From: Pseudopyrenochaeta lycopersici | Taxonomy: Eukaryota; Ascomycota; Dothideomycetes; Pleosporales; Pseudopyrenochaetaceae | Length of the DNA: 64,000 nt | Direction: 5' to 3' | NCBI GenBank assembly: GCA_003313425.1 | Contig: NHZP01000010.1 | Span: 930,001-994,000, forward strand | Shown: in pieces, positions 46,936 to 58,739 of the stretch | Layout of the letters: every line of letters begins with the position of its first letter | Position numbering within the stretch: position 1 is the first letter of the stretch | Translations under genes and position numbers: made by a program | Notes under the pieces: model-generated | Told to the model about the DNA's origin: nothing | Seen by the model: the letters and a program-made list of their open reading frames with translations, nothing else | Database searches by the model: none

Positions 46936-47680
46936 TAGTCTCGACGCGTTTGCCTTCCTCGAACTAAGGTTGCCACCTCGAACGGTGCTATGTTTTTGCT
47001 GTATACTTGTACATGAGTAAAGGAGCACGAAAGATTTTGGGTTTATAACAAGGGATTTACCAATGCTCGCTGAAACGGCAGTGGGCCCGCAGGCGGACTA
47101 TGTATGATACTCGAGACACATTATGGATGTGTATATCACGAAGACGGGAGGAAGTACTTCTAGAAAACTGCCAAATACACAATTGTCCAAGAAACAGTCG
47201 GGATACTTCGACTCGCGCACGAATCTGTCGGTGCTGCATATAGCCGAAGCTGAAGTAGAAGGCGAATGACATCAGCCACTAGCCCTACCCAATCATCGGA
47301 ACGTGGAAACGGGTTACTCCCGAACGAAGTAGGGAGCAATCTATCCCCCACACCATTTGATTCGCACTGCAGCTGGTCGACGGACCGTCTGGCGATATCT
47401 CCGCATCCGAGTGAAAAGGACACTTGTGTTCTTTGCCTCGGCCTGGGCTTAACGTCATTGCCAGATTGCAAATTACTCAACCCTCTTCCACCTCTCGGAA
47501 AGCATAGTCGGGGAGTCGGAAAGGTACGATTGCTCTTTTCGAGTGCATGGAAGTATGGTGACTGACGTTGACATGTTTCACAGCGCATCGGAATTATTGC
47601 AATACCGACACGCTCGCGTTCCGAGCTTTTTCCAAACCCACAACCATTGAACCTCCACATTTCGCTCACACATTCCCACA
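46936..47680. other. intergenic, tandem genes
   Basis: 3' flank of GTR2 and promoter side of the cytochrome b5-like gene; a 173-codon minus-strand ORF (47160-47681) overlaps this promoter and looks spurious. Confidence 0.55.
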
Positions 47681-48569
47681 ATGTCTTCCCAGGCGCGGTA
47701 TCGTCGGCCCGCCACGGAGTCTTCTTCGCCTGCTGCGAAGCAGGCTGATCCTGTAGCGCAAGAGAAGGCTGAGCTGAAGGAAGCTGTCAAAGAGCAGGCT
47801 GCCAAGACGTCAAATGGATTGTCTTTTCTAGATGTATTGCGGGTAGTGGGCGGCTTGCTACTGTTAAGCAGCGGCTTGAGCTATCTGAGCACAAGCGGAG
47901 AAAGCATGACATGGGGCTACAACGCGAAATGGACACGAGCTCGAGAATGGAAGACGCTTTTCGTACGTCCCTATTCTCCCCACCTCCTAAGTTCTCCCAG
48001 CTAACAATCCCCCCAAGCAAGGCGAAGTCCTCCTTACAGACATCGAGCTCCTCTCCTATGACGGCAGCGACCCCACCAAGCCAATCTACCTCGCGCTCAA
48101 CGGCACAATCTACGACGTGTCCTCGTCCCCGGCAACCTACGGGCCGGGCGGATCGTACCACGTCTTCGCGGGGCGCGACGCCGCCCGCGCCTTCATCACG
48201 GGCTGTTTCGTCGAAGACGCCAGCCCGGACATGCGCGGCGTAGAAAACATGTACATCCCCGTGGAGCCGGAAGCCAAGGTTGGGCTTACGCCCGAGGAGC
48301 GTGCCGCGGCCGTGGAGAAGGCAAAAGGCAGGAAGAAACTCACCAGCGCGCAGCGCAAGAACAGGCATGCACAGGAGCTCAGGGAGGCCAAGAAGAAGGT
48401 TAGAGAGGGCCTGGAGACTTGGCATAAGCTGTTTCGCGGCGACAAGGGGAAGCCGTATCGACGCGTGGGCCGGGTGAATAGGCCGGAGGGGTGGTTGAAG
48501 CATTTGCCCAAGAGGGCGCTGTGTGAACAGGCGGAGAAGAGTAGACCCGTGAGGCAGTATGATGACTAG
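47681..48569 (+). CDS. cytochrome b5-like haem/steroid-binding protein (MAPR family)
   Basis: Two exons, 47681-47962 and 48018-48569, 277 residues; the 55-nt intron is GT/AG and keeps frame. The N-terminus is Ala/Lys-rich, followed by a membrane anchor at about residues 47-69 (LSFLDVLRVVGGLLLLSSGL). The cytochrome b5-like domain (about 95-165) begins QGEVLLTDIELLSYDG and contains YLALNGTIYDVSSSPATYGP then GGSYHVFAGRDAARAFITGC, which is the MAPR pattern (membrane-associated progesterone receptor, Dap1) rather than a His-ligated cytochrome b5. The C-terminal ~100 residues are very basic and helical. Such proteins are ER-anchored and bind haem through tyrosines; partners here are unknown. Confidence 0.88.
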
Positions 48570-49300
48570 GTACATAGTTTTTGGAATCAACATCGATAGA
48601 GGATAAGGAGAAAAAGTCAAATATTTTGAATCATTACTTTTACATTGTCACATCTGCTGTCGGGCTTGAATTGCGACTCAATTGTGCATATGTACATACT
48701 AGCGATACAACTCCTAAATCTAAGCTTGGAGCATACGTGAATGTAAAAGGACCTTGAGATCTCTGGACCTTTGCCATGTGGAAGACCAACAATGAAGACA
48801 TGCTTACCGAATTGGAGAATCAGGGCAACGAGAATAATGAATATGCAAGGCGACATGATGATCTAGTGATTCGAAGGTTTGAGTCGTTCACACACTGATT
48901 ATGGGAGCACTGACTTTGGTCCCCTCTTCGAATACTATTAGCACAATCACCAATATCTGGCTTAGCCTTCCTGCAAGACCATAAGTAGCAGAATATGCCT
49001 CTTGCCCATGATTCTTCAACACAGCAACTCACACATCACATGACAAATTCGAAACGTATTTCGGGAATCTTTTTCATTCAGTACATAACCGACACCTCCC
49101 GAGGACCGCAGGTGCTATACCCGAGCCCTTTTCCTCTCAATATCATGTCCGCCATGAAGTATGCATCCCAATGTAGTATGACCTATTCATTTCGTGAAGA
49201 CGCCGATTGGTAATGGGAAAGAGGAATGTCGTTGAAAAGCTGAAAGAAGTACCCCGAGTCTTGCATCCACTATTTATTTGCTTGTCCGTTGCGAGGGCGT
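48570..49300. other. intergenic, convergent 3' flanks
   Basis: 3' flanks of the MAPR-like gene and RPS25; short ORFs only. Confidence 0.55.
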
Positions 49301-49923
49301 TTACTCTGCGTCACCGATCGCTCGTGCTGGTCATTATTAGCCGATGCCTGCCTTGAATTTTCCCCCCTCGGCCAAATTCAAATCCAAAAAAAATACAAGA
49401 GTATGGCAAAGAGGGTGGAATTCTGGGGGGACATACTGTAGATGTTCAACTTCGAGTGTCCAACGACCTTCTTGATCTGGCCATTTGCCTCGAGATCAGC
49501 AAGCGCTTTCCGTGCGAGCGAACCGTTGATTTTCAAACGATCTACAAGGGTGGCAACGGTGATGAGGCGGTAAGACTGGACATCCTTCTGGAGCTTGTCG
49601 TTGGTCTGCTTGTCGAAGACCACGGCGTGGTTGGCCTTGTCCTTGACTATATGGCTGTTAGTGGCGGGTCTCGTTCAAGTGAATCGTCGAGTGCGCGAGA
49701 GATTCAATGGCGGGAAAACTGGTGGAAGGTGTTGTTGTTTGTCCCCCGCGATGATTTGGGACGTATAAAGGTGCTCAATGTGTGCGGTGCGGTATCACGT
49801 ACCCTTGCCCTTGGACCACTTCTTCTTCTGCTTCTTGCCTCCAGTTGCTGCAGGTGCCTGTAAAATTATCAGCTCCTGCTCCTTCTGATCCTCATAATTC
49901 AATAAAGTGAGTCAACATACCAT
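49301..49923 (-). CDS. RPS25: 40S ribosomal protein S25 (eS25)
   Basis: Small-subunit ribosomal protein near the head, needed for some IRES-driven initiation. Four exons: 49923-49921 (only the ATG), 49857-49803, 49646-49437, 49326-49301, giving 97 residues. Joined start: MAPAATGGKKQKKKWSKGKV, the hallmark basic S25 N-terminus. Exon 3 carries KANHAVVFDKQTNDKLQKDV and NGSLARKALADLEANGQIKK. The last 26-nt exon supplies the end TRAIGDAE, matching the usual S25 tail after NIY; without it the open frame runs into an unrelated tail. Introns are 63, 156 and 110 nt, all with GT/AG ends and in frame. The start codon being alone on its exon is unusual and is supported by frame and the expected N-terminus. 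Confidence 0.93.
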
Positions 49924-51381
49924 GTTGTCGGATGTGGTGTTGTGCTGAGGAGAGTCCTTGTCGTCAATGCAAATATTCGAGCACTGGAGGAGTGCGGAGT
50001 CCGTGGACCTTGGCGCGCTAACTGCTTTTCCAAGCGAGCCCCAAATGTCACGTGATCTAGTGTTTCACTTCGCTTACATTTTGATTCTCAATGCAATTGC
50101 CGTGGCTTGCGGAGGTACATGTCTCAAGTTCATCACGTACCCTGTACTTTTGTTAAACATCATGAATTGCAAAGAACACGTGCAGCGTCTTCACCGACGT
50201 CGGCTCTCGGATTTATCGCACACCCGCGTTACCCACGCAAGGTGGCCATCTTATCTGCACAACGGTCTTCTTGGCACCGGTCCTGCATATTATACGTTTG
50301 GCGACACGAACGGTGTGATCAGGCGATCGCATGGGTGGCGGAGATCATTCTCAAAACTCTCAATTCGATAAATCGGAGGTTTAGCGCATGCCTCGCCAAT
50401 ATCCCTCATACTCGAAGGATGATAGTAATCTGCTTGAACAGGAAGGTGTGGTTCGGAACATTGAAGCACTACCGAGTACCGCGTACCGAACACCATGGAG
50501 CATTGGTGAGATGGTTCTCCTTGGTATGTGTAGAAAGCAGCTGGGTTGTCGAATAAGGCGTAAGATGGGTATGAGTTATGAGCGGCAGGGCATTCCAAAC
50601 CGGATCGTGAACGTGCATGGATCTGACCGTCAATACACGCTAAACACCCCACCAGGGCGAGTATGCGAAACTTGGAAAAGGGTGTGTAGCTGGTCTAAAA
50701 CCCGGTTGGTCAATTGACCACTCGACCAGTTTTATACTGCATGGCTAGTTAGGCAGCAAATGCCCTTTGTGGGCCAGGAGCGAGCGTTTGCCGATAGCGG
50801 CTTCTTCACACAACACTAGATGCACCACAGACATCGTAGGATGGCGCAAGCAAAGACACCGAACGTTGTTTTCCAATTACACAGCTAGTCGGCACATGCC
50901 ACTACCATTAAGGACCCTTGCGCCAGCCAAGTGCGTCCCTACTGCTTCTCTACGGATTACAGAGCGCAAAGCGATATCCTTGACTACAATGAAATAGGAG
51001 ATGGAGAGATTGACAAAAACCACGCCGGTCAATGTAGGAGAAAAGGAAACTTAGCCCATCACATAAACGACCGAAAAGATGAGACCATAGATAGAGACAA
51101 TGAAGGCAAGGAAAGGATTAACTTGAGCTAGAGAGATCGTCCTCCGTCTGTTACTTTTTCATGGTAACACAAACACTTTGCTTGCTGAGCCCCCCTCACA
51201 CAAGTAAAGCAATCTTCTCTACCTGATTGCAAATGCTCGCTAAGATAGAAGAAACAGGTCCGTGGTAACCAGAACATGGAATTGAGCTGCAACTCGTAAA
51301 TGCTGGTGGTGCCAATCCGCAAGTGCAAACGTTGAAAGGTATTCGCCAAGACGCCATGTCCAGATGATGGATGCATAATCA
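49924..51381. other. intergenic, tandem minus-strand genes
   Basis: RPS25 promoter and 3' flank of the Bni4-like gene. ORFs of 109-149 codons at 50107-50717 overlap one another and look spurious; no repeat seen. Confidence 0.5.
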
Positions 51382-53748
51382 TTAGAAGAAATGGGTGTGT
51401 GGTTTGGAAAGCTCGTGGACCTCCATCTCCTATTACACAAGTTAGTTGAGTGAGATGCCAGATGAACCAGGAGACCACATACCATCTTAAAAGAGTTGAG
51501 CTCTTCTTTAATTTGTTGCGCAAGCATCGGTGTCAACCGATTACAGGTAGCTATGTCGCCACGGCGATCGTAGTCCTGAGGTGACCACGCATCGTGAAAT
51601 TGGATTCGTGGGCTAAAAGAAATATTTCTCAAGCCGCCATGAGGCGTTGTTGGAAGACTTCTTGTGCTGCCATTCGGAATGCGAGGTGGTTTCCCGAAGT
51701 AATCGTCGTTCCGGGATTGTACATTGTCAGTCTTCGGGGTGGCGGGAGAAGTAGACCTCTGAGTTCCCAAGTTCGCGTTGGCATCTGCCGGTTTGAGGAC
51801 TGGCGAGCCGGAGTCCGAATTGGTTCCTGCACCTGCGTCTTGTCAGCGATTGAGCAAATTTTCAAATCTCAAATGAACGTACGTTTCAAGATGCCCTTCT
51901 TCATTGAAGACAACACCTCAGAACGCTCGCGATCTCCACCAACTATGCTCTTTCTGGACATTGTGTCATTCGTTGGATTTGACGGATTCACAAGCTCTGC
52001 AGTTCGTCCAGCATCGATCGAGTTGCGCTCCAACCTGGGATAGCCAGTACCGCCTCCAACCTGGTCGCGGGGATCGGCATTGACGTTGACTTTCTGCCTT
52101 TCTGCCTCAACCGTGACAAGAGACACCTGGCCCACACTGGGTCGGGTAATCGGTCCATCAGCCGCTGGTACGCCAATGACAGACTTCGGCCGGAACAACC
52201 CCTTGATGGATTTGGTACCTCTCTTCATTCCATGGCCCATCTTTCGGAGCATGATTGAGGCAGATGAGGCAGCCGACTGAATGGATAAGTTGTCGGTAGA
52301 GCCGATACCACCTTGACCAGAGTAGATGCCAGCACCAATGCCTGCTGCCTCTTGCTTAGCAATAATTGCAGCCTGTTCAGCGTCCTCGTCGCTCTGATAT
52401 CGGTCTTTCCTCAGCTTAGCACGTTCTGCAGAAAGACTATTCTCGGCGGAGGCACGTCGAAGCTCAGCAGCACTGCCGAAAGAGAAGGCCCTGCGTAGAC
52501 GCGACTTCATGCCCTTGTCTCTATCGTTGACAGCCGTAAGCTGCTTGACTGCGGCGCTGGGAGCTGCTGGTGTTTTCGCGGGACTCGCAGGCTCAGAGGG
52601 AGAGATTGGATATGATAGAGGGGAGGGTGCATGGCGTCTGGCAGCTTCGGTTGTTTTCGATGAAGTTCCTGCTGCTACGGAGGCATAACTGCGTTGGGAG
52701 CTTGCCTCAGGTCGTACCTAGAACATTGATCAGCTTTCACTTTACCAAATAAATCTGCACTTTTATGTACCTGTGATCTTGCAGAAGCATTCGACGAAGC
52801 ACTGCCCGCGCTGCCTTGTCTGTCATGACTGTGACTTGATGTCGGCCGGCTGGCCGATCGTCCTGAGCTAGAAGCAGGCCTGGCAGAATTCGGTGTGTTG
52901 CTCAATGCCGTTGCGTGCGCTACATCAGTACCCACTTGTAACGAGGCCATGTTCGAGGAAAGATTCTTTTCTTCCAAACCGTTAAAGCTCCGTCTCCTAT
53001 ACCGTTTGGCAGGGTCTATTCCGCCTGTGCGGATGATTTGTGTGTCATCCGCGCTGCTCGCTCGGTTGTGCCCAGGCCTGGCCAAAGGCGGTGAGTCTGG
53101 GTTGCTCAGAACGCCGTTTTGTGTGGACTGAGACGGTCCTGACACGAGCGTGCCAGCCGAAGGAAGACGCTGTGTGGAGGTGGAGGCGCCCGTCGGAATA
53201 CTGGTAGACGAGTCTGTTCTCGCAGCAGCGCGTCTGTAACGACCCGGCGATGGCTTCACAGGAGCATCGCCCACAGAAAGCGAAAGATCAGGAATCGACG
53301 TGGAAAGCGCAATTGATGGGGCAAGACTGTCCGTCGGTTTCCTGGCGTCGCTGTCGTCTTTCGAGAGTGGAGGCCCACCGGCAATTGAGCGATTGGAGGA
53401 CCCTGAGGTCGACACGGTGGAGTCGGATGAGGAAGAGGGGTGTGAGGGATGGCCTAGACGAGCCGGGGGATTGGGTTGGCTGGCAGGCTGTTGCGGGACG
53501 ATCGGGGCCGAAACGGACCTCTGCTCTTGTCGCAGCGAAGGTGTGCTGCTGAAGGCATAGGGTGCTATCGGTGCTGAGGTGCCCCTGTATCCTGTACCCC
53601 CAGAGCTACCATTGTACGTCTGGTTTCGTGGCATCTGCGAGCCTCGCTGCTGAGGCTGCGTCGGCGGGCTTTGGTAGGCATCGGAAGAGGAATATGGCAT
53701 CGTAATGGAACTCGAAGTCTGGACGATTGGTGCGAGTACCTGAGCCAT
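51382..53748 (-). CDS. Bni4-like scaffold protein with conserved C-terminal block
   Basis: Four exons: 53748-52771, 52717-51883, 51832-51483, 51429-51382, 736 residues. Introns are 53, 50 and 53 nt, with GT/AG ends in frame; the acceptor of intron 2 could alternatively lie 7 nt upstream but that breaks frame. Most of the protein is Ser/Pro-rich and disordered. A conserved-looking helical part is KGMKSRLRRAFSFGSAAELR then RASAENSLSAERAKLRKDRY around residues 380-420, with a basic GHGMKRGTKSIKGLFRPKS. The C-terminus (~675-736) has RIQFHDAWSPQDYDRRGDIA, then CNRLTPMLAQQIKEELNSFK, ending EMEVHELSKPHTHFF. As I remember it, that block is shared with yeast Bni4, which targets Glc7 phosphatase and chitin synthase to the bud neck; RIQF would be its RVxF-type phosphatase docking site. 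Function is inferred from this tail. Confidence 0.75.
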
Positions 53749-56700
53749 CTGGAGCCTTCACGGTACGGCGGTCAAATGCTCAATCAGTGCGGCTCGTGGT
53801 CGTCGTCGTCGATGGAGGCGGCGATGGAGACAGGCAAGCGGAAATCTGGAGACAGCAGCGGCGTTAGCATGGTGGCTCTGGCCAGGTGAGACGCGAACAG
53901 GAGTTGATGGAGATGGGCAGGTGGTGACGGGGGTTCGGCCGTTTGAAGCCGGACCAGGAGGGCGCCGACTGAAGGGATGCGGCGTTGCAGACACGGGCGT
54001 GTTGGGGTGCTGGCGAGATGGGCGATGATGAAGGGCAAAGGGAGGTGTACCTGCTGGGGGAAGCAAAAACAAAGCAACTATTAAAACAGTGAATAGAAGG
54101 GCAACGGCGTCGTCGAGCGCTGGGAAGGCTGTCGTAAATCGACGGAGATGGCAGCGTGTACCAAGCCTCCCGAGCAGAGATTCAAGCCTGCATTGAACGA
54201 AATGCGGCAGTCGACCTGGTGGCGCGAGCAACGACAAACGATTCAGCAAGTAAGCAGAAAGAAATAAATAGAGGGAGGGTAGGGCGTCGTTCACGGTGAG
54301 GAGTTGGTACTGAGGTTGTTCTGGCGAAAGAAGGAGAAGGGGCAGCCTTAGCGTGGGCCCGTGCTTCTGAGGGCCGCCAGGAGATTCAAATAACTTTTGT
54401 CACGCCAACATGGAGCCGGTAGTCACGGGAGGGGACCTTCAACTCGCTCGTGTAGCAGCTGCTGTTGTTGCAATTGCCTCCGAATGGCCCAGCCGGCTGC
54501 CGTGAAGCCCGTGAAGCCCGTGAGGCCAGCTTGCGTGCGCTGGCCCTCTGTTCGCTCGGCCTCCCAAGGGCCCTGAAGGGTCACATCACGCCAACGTGCC
54601 GATCGCCAGCTGGATTTCTTCCGCCCGCAAGCCTCGAAAAGGGTCGACAGCTACGGCATTGTTGGCAGCTTCAATCCTGATCCTAGTCTCTACCCTGGCC
54701 GATAGTGGGCTCGGGCGCAATCGATATAGCAAAGCGCGAGCACTTCCCCTGCTACACGCTCAACCTCGCTGCCAACTTTGCCCTCGTACCGCTGCCAACA
54801 CGTGCAAATGGAACATTACTGGCATTGTAGACGTGACGAATAGACAATGAATTGCAACTACTTCCACCATGCTACATGCTGAAAACCCAGCTTGGAGAAT
54901 CTTCGCGTTTTGCTCAATACCCAAGACGCACTGGCGCGCTCCTCGGGCTAGCACGCACCTGTCCTTTTGATCCTTCGCCATTGCGACCCTGAACTGTTGC
55001 CGGGCAAACCCATCTCAATGCATGGCAACGGGGGAGGGGGCACGAGAGAGCATCATGCTCAAGCGTCACCGCCTGCTGTCATGACGCTCATTCCGGCGGC
55101 GGTCCGCTTCCGAGCAACGAGGATTCCGAGGCGACGCAAACACATGCTCGCCCGCATTCCAGGGTCCATGAAACAAAAAGGAAGCATTTGGACGTGAGCA
55201 CAGCATGCAATTTGTGCACTCAGCAATGGCTGTGTGGGCGAAGAAACGAGGGTGCCATATCCGCGAATGGATGCTTTGTTTGACGCGTTCAGACCGAGCA
55301 ACTGCGACGCGAATGGTGGTAAACAAGGTCGATATTACGACGGTTTGCCCTCTGGGAGGGGGGCCAACGCCAGCCAATCCGCACAACGAACGCAGCGACC
55401 CTACAGCTGCGGCTCAGCGTTTGCAGCCGTTGGTGAAGAGCGGTGGGCAATGATGCAGCAGCACGCAGCGCCGGAAACCGTGGCCTGAGAATATGTGCAG
55501 GGATAGCAGCGCGCCGGTGCATGCGATAAGGACGCTGGATGGTCATGCCTGTGATTTCTACCTCACCGACAAGTCTGTACCCCGCTCGCTGCAGACAAGT
55601 CGCCCCTACGCTGCTCATTTCAAGACGAGATAGCCTCGCTCACGGCTGAGGGTCCCGCCTTTGCGCATGCATTGCTGCAAGCCCACAGGGTCTGCGGCAC
55701 AACACCGGGCGCTCCGCGAGATCTGTGCGGGTTCACACCAAGAAGAATTTATGACCGGCGGGGATTAGGACGCTTGCCAAGGCGTGGGGAAGCCATGACG
55801 GGCTCAGCGAGCGAGATGACATGCGTTTGATGTACCTTCGCTTTGCAAAACTTCATTTCCCTTTTGATTGCGCGCAGGATTCTGGAAAGTGCTGACTGAT
55901 CCTGCCGGGGGCTAATGGTGCCTGTCCGCGCTTCGTCGTCTCCCACACACACCGACGACGGTTTGCTGTCGGTGTTGCACCATGTCTACGCTGCCCCGCT
56001 TTTCGCGCAGGATACGCCGGGATGACGCGACTACGAGGAGGGCGCAACAGCTATTTTGGGTTTTGCGACCAATCAGCTCTCCAGGGCGGCAAAAACATGA
56101 GAATCGCTTGCCGCTTCGGGATACATCGACATTCACCGCCAGGGCCCCCTCCCTCGTCGCTCTGTCCGATCAATTGCACGTGCTCGCCCTAGACTGAAGA
56201 CACGACAACGCCTGCAACACAGCATCGTCATCGTTAGTCGGCTGTTTGCGGCCACTGTCCATCCTGCCCGTTAATTGGTGGTACCAAGCACCCCCACGAT
56301 TAAGTTTTCGCATATCCCAAGCTGGTGGGACTCAGGACCGAATAATTGACCGCGACGAACCACTCCGACGGATCTAGACGCCAGTTCCTCAGCTGCTTCA
56401 CTCTTGCAGCCACATTAATCACGACATCGTAACATTTTGCGCATCCTTGGCACGCATCGCAGTGGCAGCTTCATGTTCACTGCATACATCGCAACCAGCA
56501 CAGAACGAGCATACTCCACTTAGTAGACCTTCCACCAGGCTCCTTCGCGCCTTTCACTCTTGGCGCCGGTCTTAATGTTACGCCGAGTTGATGATATCGA
56601 ATCATCCACATCATAGCTCTTCCAGTGCGAAACCTATGGTTGTTGGATGCTGCTAGCAATCCCACTCCAACGATGCACCAAAATTTCCATCAAATGCCGA

Positions 56701-58653
56701 ATTCTCCTTCCACTGTGCTGTTCCGTTAAGCAAGAGCCGTGGATGGCCGTGACGCGTCTGAAGATCTGGGTCATCCTCAACAGTCCCGCGATGAGTAATG
56801 TCAGAGATATCTGCCAATCAGAGCCTTTCGGCGGCTTTACCCGTTGACAATCTGCACCCCACATTGATCAATCGCTGTCTGGAATAGGCCAGACCCGTCA
56901 GACGAAGCCTTTGTGGCTGCTCTGTTGAACGTAACGCATAGCTTACGACGGGAAAGGCAGCGTTGGCTTCAACTACAAACAGCCCCACCATCCCAACTCC
57001 AGTTGGAATGGTCTGGAAGCTGTAGCGCAATCGATGATCTCTGTTCAGCCGCCACCTGCGGGATCTTGGAAGAAAGCCGCAAACCTGGAATCGTCTACCC
57101 GGGAATGGTCTCGCTGCAACAGTCCACTCCTCTGCAGACCACATCAAGGTGCCACGCAGACCAGGCAACCGGGCGTTTCAAGTTGCTCGACGCGTTGGCG
57201 GCCTAACTTCACAATCGACAAGAACACCAAGTTGTCAAGGTCATCGGTGTGGAGCCGATGCTTACCTCGTTGGTCTAACACGGGAAATGCTCAACAGGCT
57301 TAACGATATCCGACTGGTCCTTGTTCAGAGTAGGCTAGGCGCTACCAAAGGGTCTACCAAATTCTGTGCGAGTTGAATGGCAAGCATCAGATGCCTCGAT
57401 TGAGGCCCACTTTTACTCGGTTGCGTAGGATGGTACACTTCGAGGTTTGCCTCTTGGCCCTGCAGTCATCCTTAGATAACGCTTCAACGATTTCGTCTGA
57501 TCATTTGAGAGAACATGTGGTTTGCCATTTTCAGGACTCAATCAGCTTCACTGTTAACTTTGCCACCTTGTTAACCAAAACGAATATAGCTTTAAAGTTT
57601 TGATACGGATGCTTTACGAGCAGTTAATACGAGTTCCCTTCCTTCCCTTCATCATGCCCACTCTCACGTTGTCACACATCGACGTCACGCCCCAGAAACA
57701 CGTAAGCCATCCTGCCGTTACGAACCTATCTGTGAACCGACAGGCCAGCCGCTGTGGTACTCGTCCCCACACTGGCCCGGGTGGTATGCAAGATCGTTTC
57801 AGATTTGGTGCCACTGATCGACAAATTGGCGGATAGCAATTTCCCCCGACAATCATTTTGGGCGCCATCCCTAGTATGACGGAACAAATCTGCCAGTACA
57901 GTCGGTCCTGATTTACATTATCCCGCGAGCTAGCTTGCTATTAGAACATGCTCACTTTGAAATTTCAAGATTGCGTTTGTCGTACTGTATCTGAAACTAG
58001 CAATCCCTGTGTATCCACCGACTATCGTGATACAGAGTAATCACAGTTTGTTTGTATCCCACGGCTTCTCTTGTGCTTTGGCCTTTGCATATTCAAGATT
58101 GCACTTCACACTCCGATATCCGATTGATTGTATTACATCACTTTGGCTCCATAGCACTCCTCGTATGCATAGAATTGACGCTACACAATAGTTTAATGAT
58201 CTTAATCTCGTAATCGTAAACAAGCACTTTAAGCAATGCCAAGGCCGGCCCATGCAATCTGAACGATTCAATCCCCCGAACACTCGATGCAAACAGCCAG
58301 GGTGAAGCGAGCTCTAGAATTGCCAAAAGACATGTTTATATCCAAACTGTTCAAGTTATCAGCCCGCGAGCCTGCGCGACAAGTCTCCCCGTTGGGGAAA
58401 TGAGGAGAAGCCTGAGCTAAACTAGACTGCGCTTTTAAACTCAACTAACCGAATCTTTAACCAGAAAAAAACACGATTCCCCAGAAATCTCAAATCACCC
58501 GTAGCTACTGATCCGATTGGATGGAGCATTTAGAGAGGTTCGCCAAAGTGCCGTTTTACCCGTCCATGTCACGTGATCCACAACTACACCCTTAAACACC
58601 CAAAAAGCGACATCTTCCACCCAACCCTTTTCCCTCCACGCTGGATGCAAAAA
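53749..58653. other. largest gene-free interval in the window
   Basis: 4.9 kb in which I find no supportable gene. The first ~550 bases are the promoter and leader of the Bni4-like gene. Many ORFs of 60-178 codons occur on both strands, GC-rich and mutually overlapping, without recognisable domains or clear splice sites. A short tandem repeat lies at 54501-54524 (unit about CGTGAAGCC, 2-3 copies). No transposon ends, rRNA or array-like repeats were recognised. Confidence 0.5.
58649..58653 (-). terminator. RNA polymerase III terminator (T5)
   Basis: Five T residues on the minus strand immediately after the discriminator base of the tRNA-Gly gene. Confidence 0.8.
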
Positions 58654-58739
58654 TGCATCGGCCGGGAATCGAACCCGGGGCTAGCCGAATCTATTCTTGC
58701 GAATGGCAACGGCTAATTTTACCACTAAACCACCGATGC
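58654..58739 (-). tRNA. tRNA-Gly (anticodon GCC) with a 15-nt intron
   Basis: Read on the minus strand. The 7-bp acceptor stem is GCATCGG/CCGATGC with discriminator A. The A box is TGGTTTAGTGG and the B box GGTTCGATTCC. The anticodon stem AGCCG/CGGCT encloses TTGCCA, then a 15-nt insert, then T. The anticodon is GCC, and the insert sits after position 37, the canonical site for eukaryotic tRNA introns. Without the insert the molecule is 71 nt, the usual tRNA-Gly size. The CCA is not encoded, as expected for a nuclear gene. A T5 terminator follows at once. Confidence 0.93.

Noticed and set aside
47160..47681. 173-codon minus-strand ORF
   Set aside because: Antisense over the promoter of the cytochrome b5-like gene and without protein-like character.
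49423..49436. A 14-nt GT...AG segment near the end of RPS25 as an intron
   Set aside because: Too short for spliceosomal removal; the acceptor before 49326 gives the expected S25 tail.
50107..50717. Overlapping 109-149 codon ORFs on both strands
   Set aside because: Mutually incompatible frames, no domain, nothing to choose between them.
53758..54294. 178-codon minus-strand ORF upstream of the Bni4-like gene
   Set aside because: Pro/Arg-rich composition of GC-rich leader DNA, overlaps another frame, and does not join the Bni4-like gene by a clear splice site.
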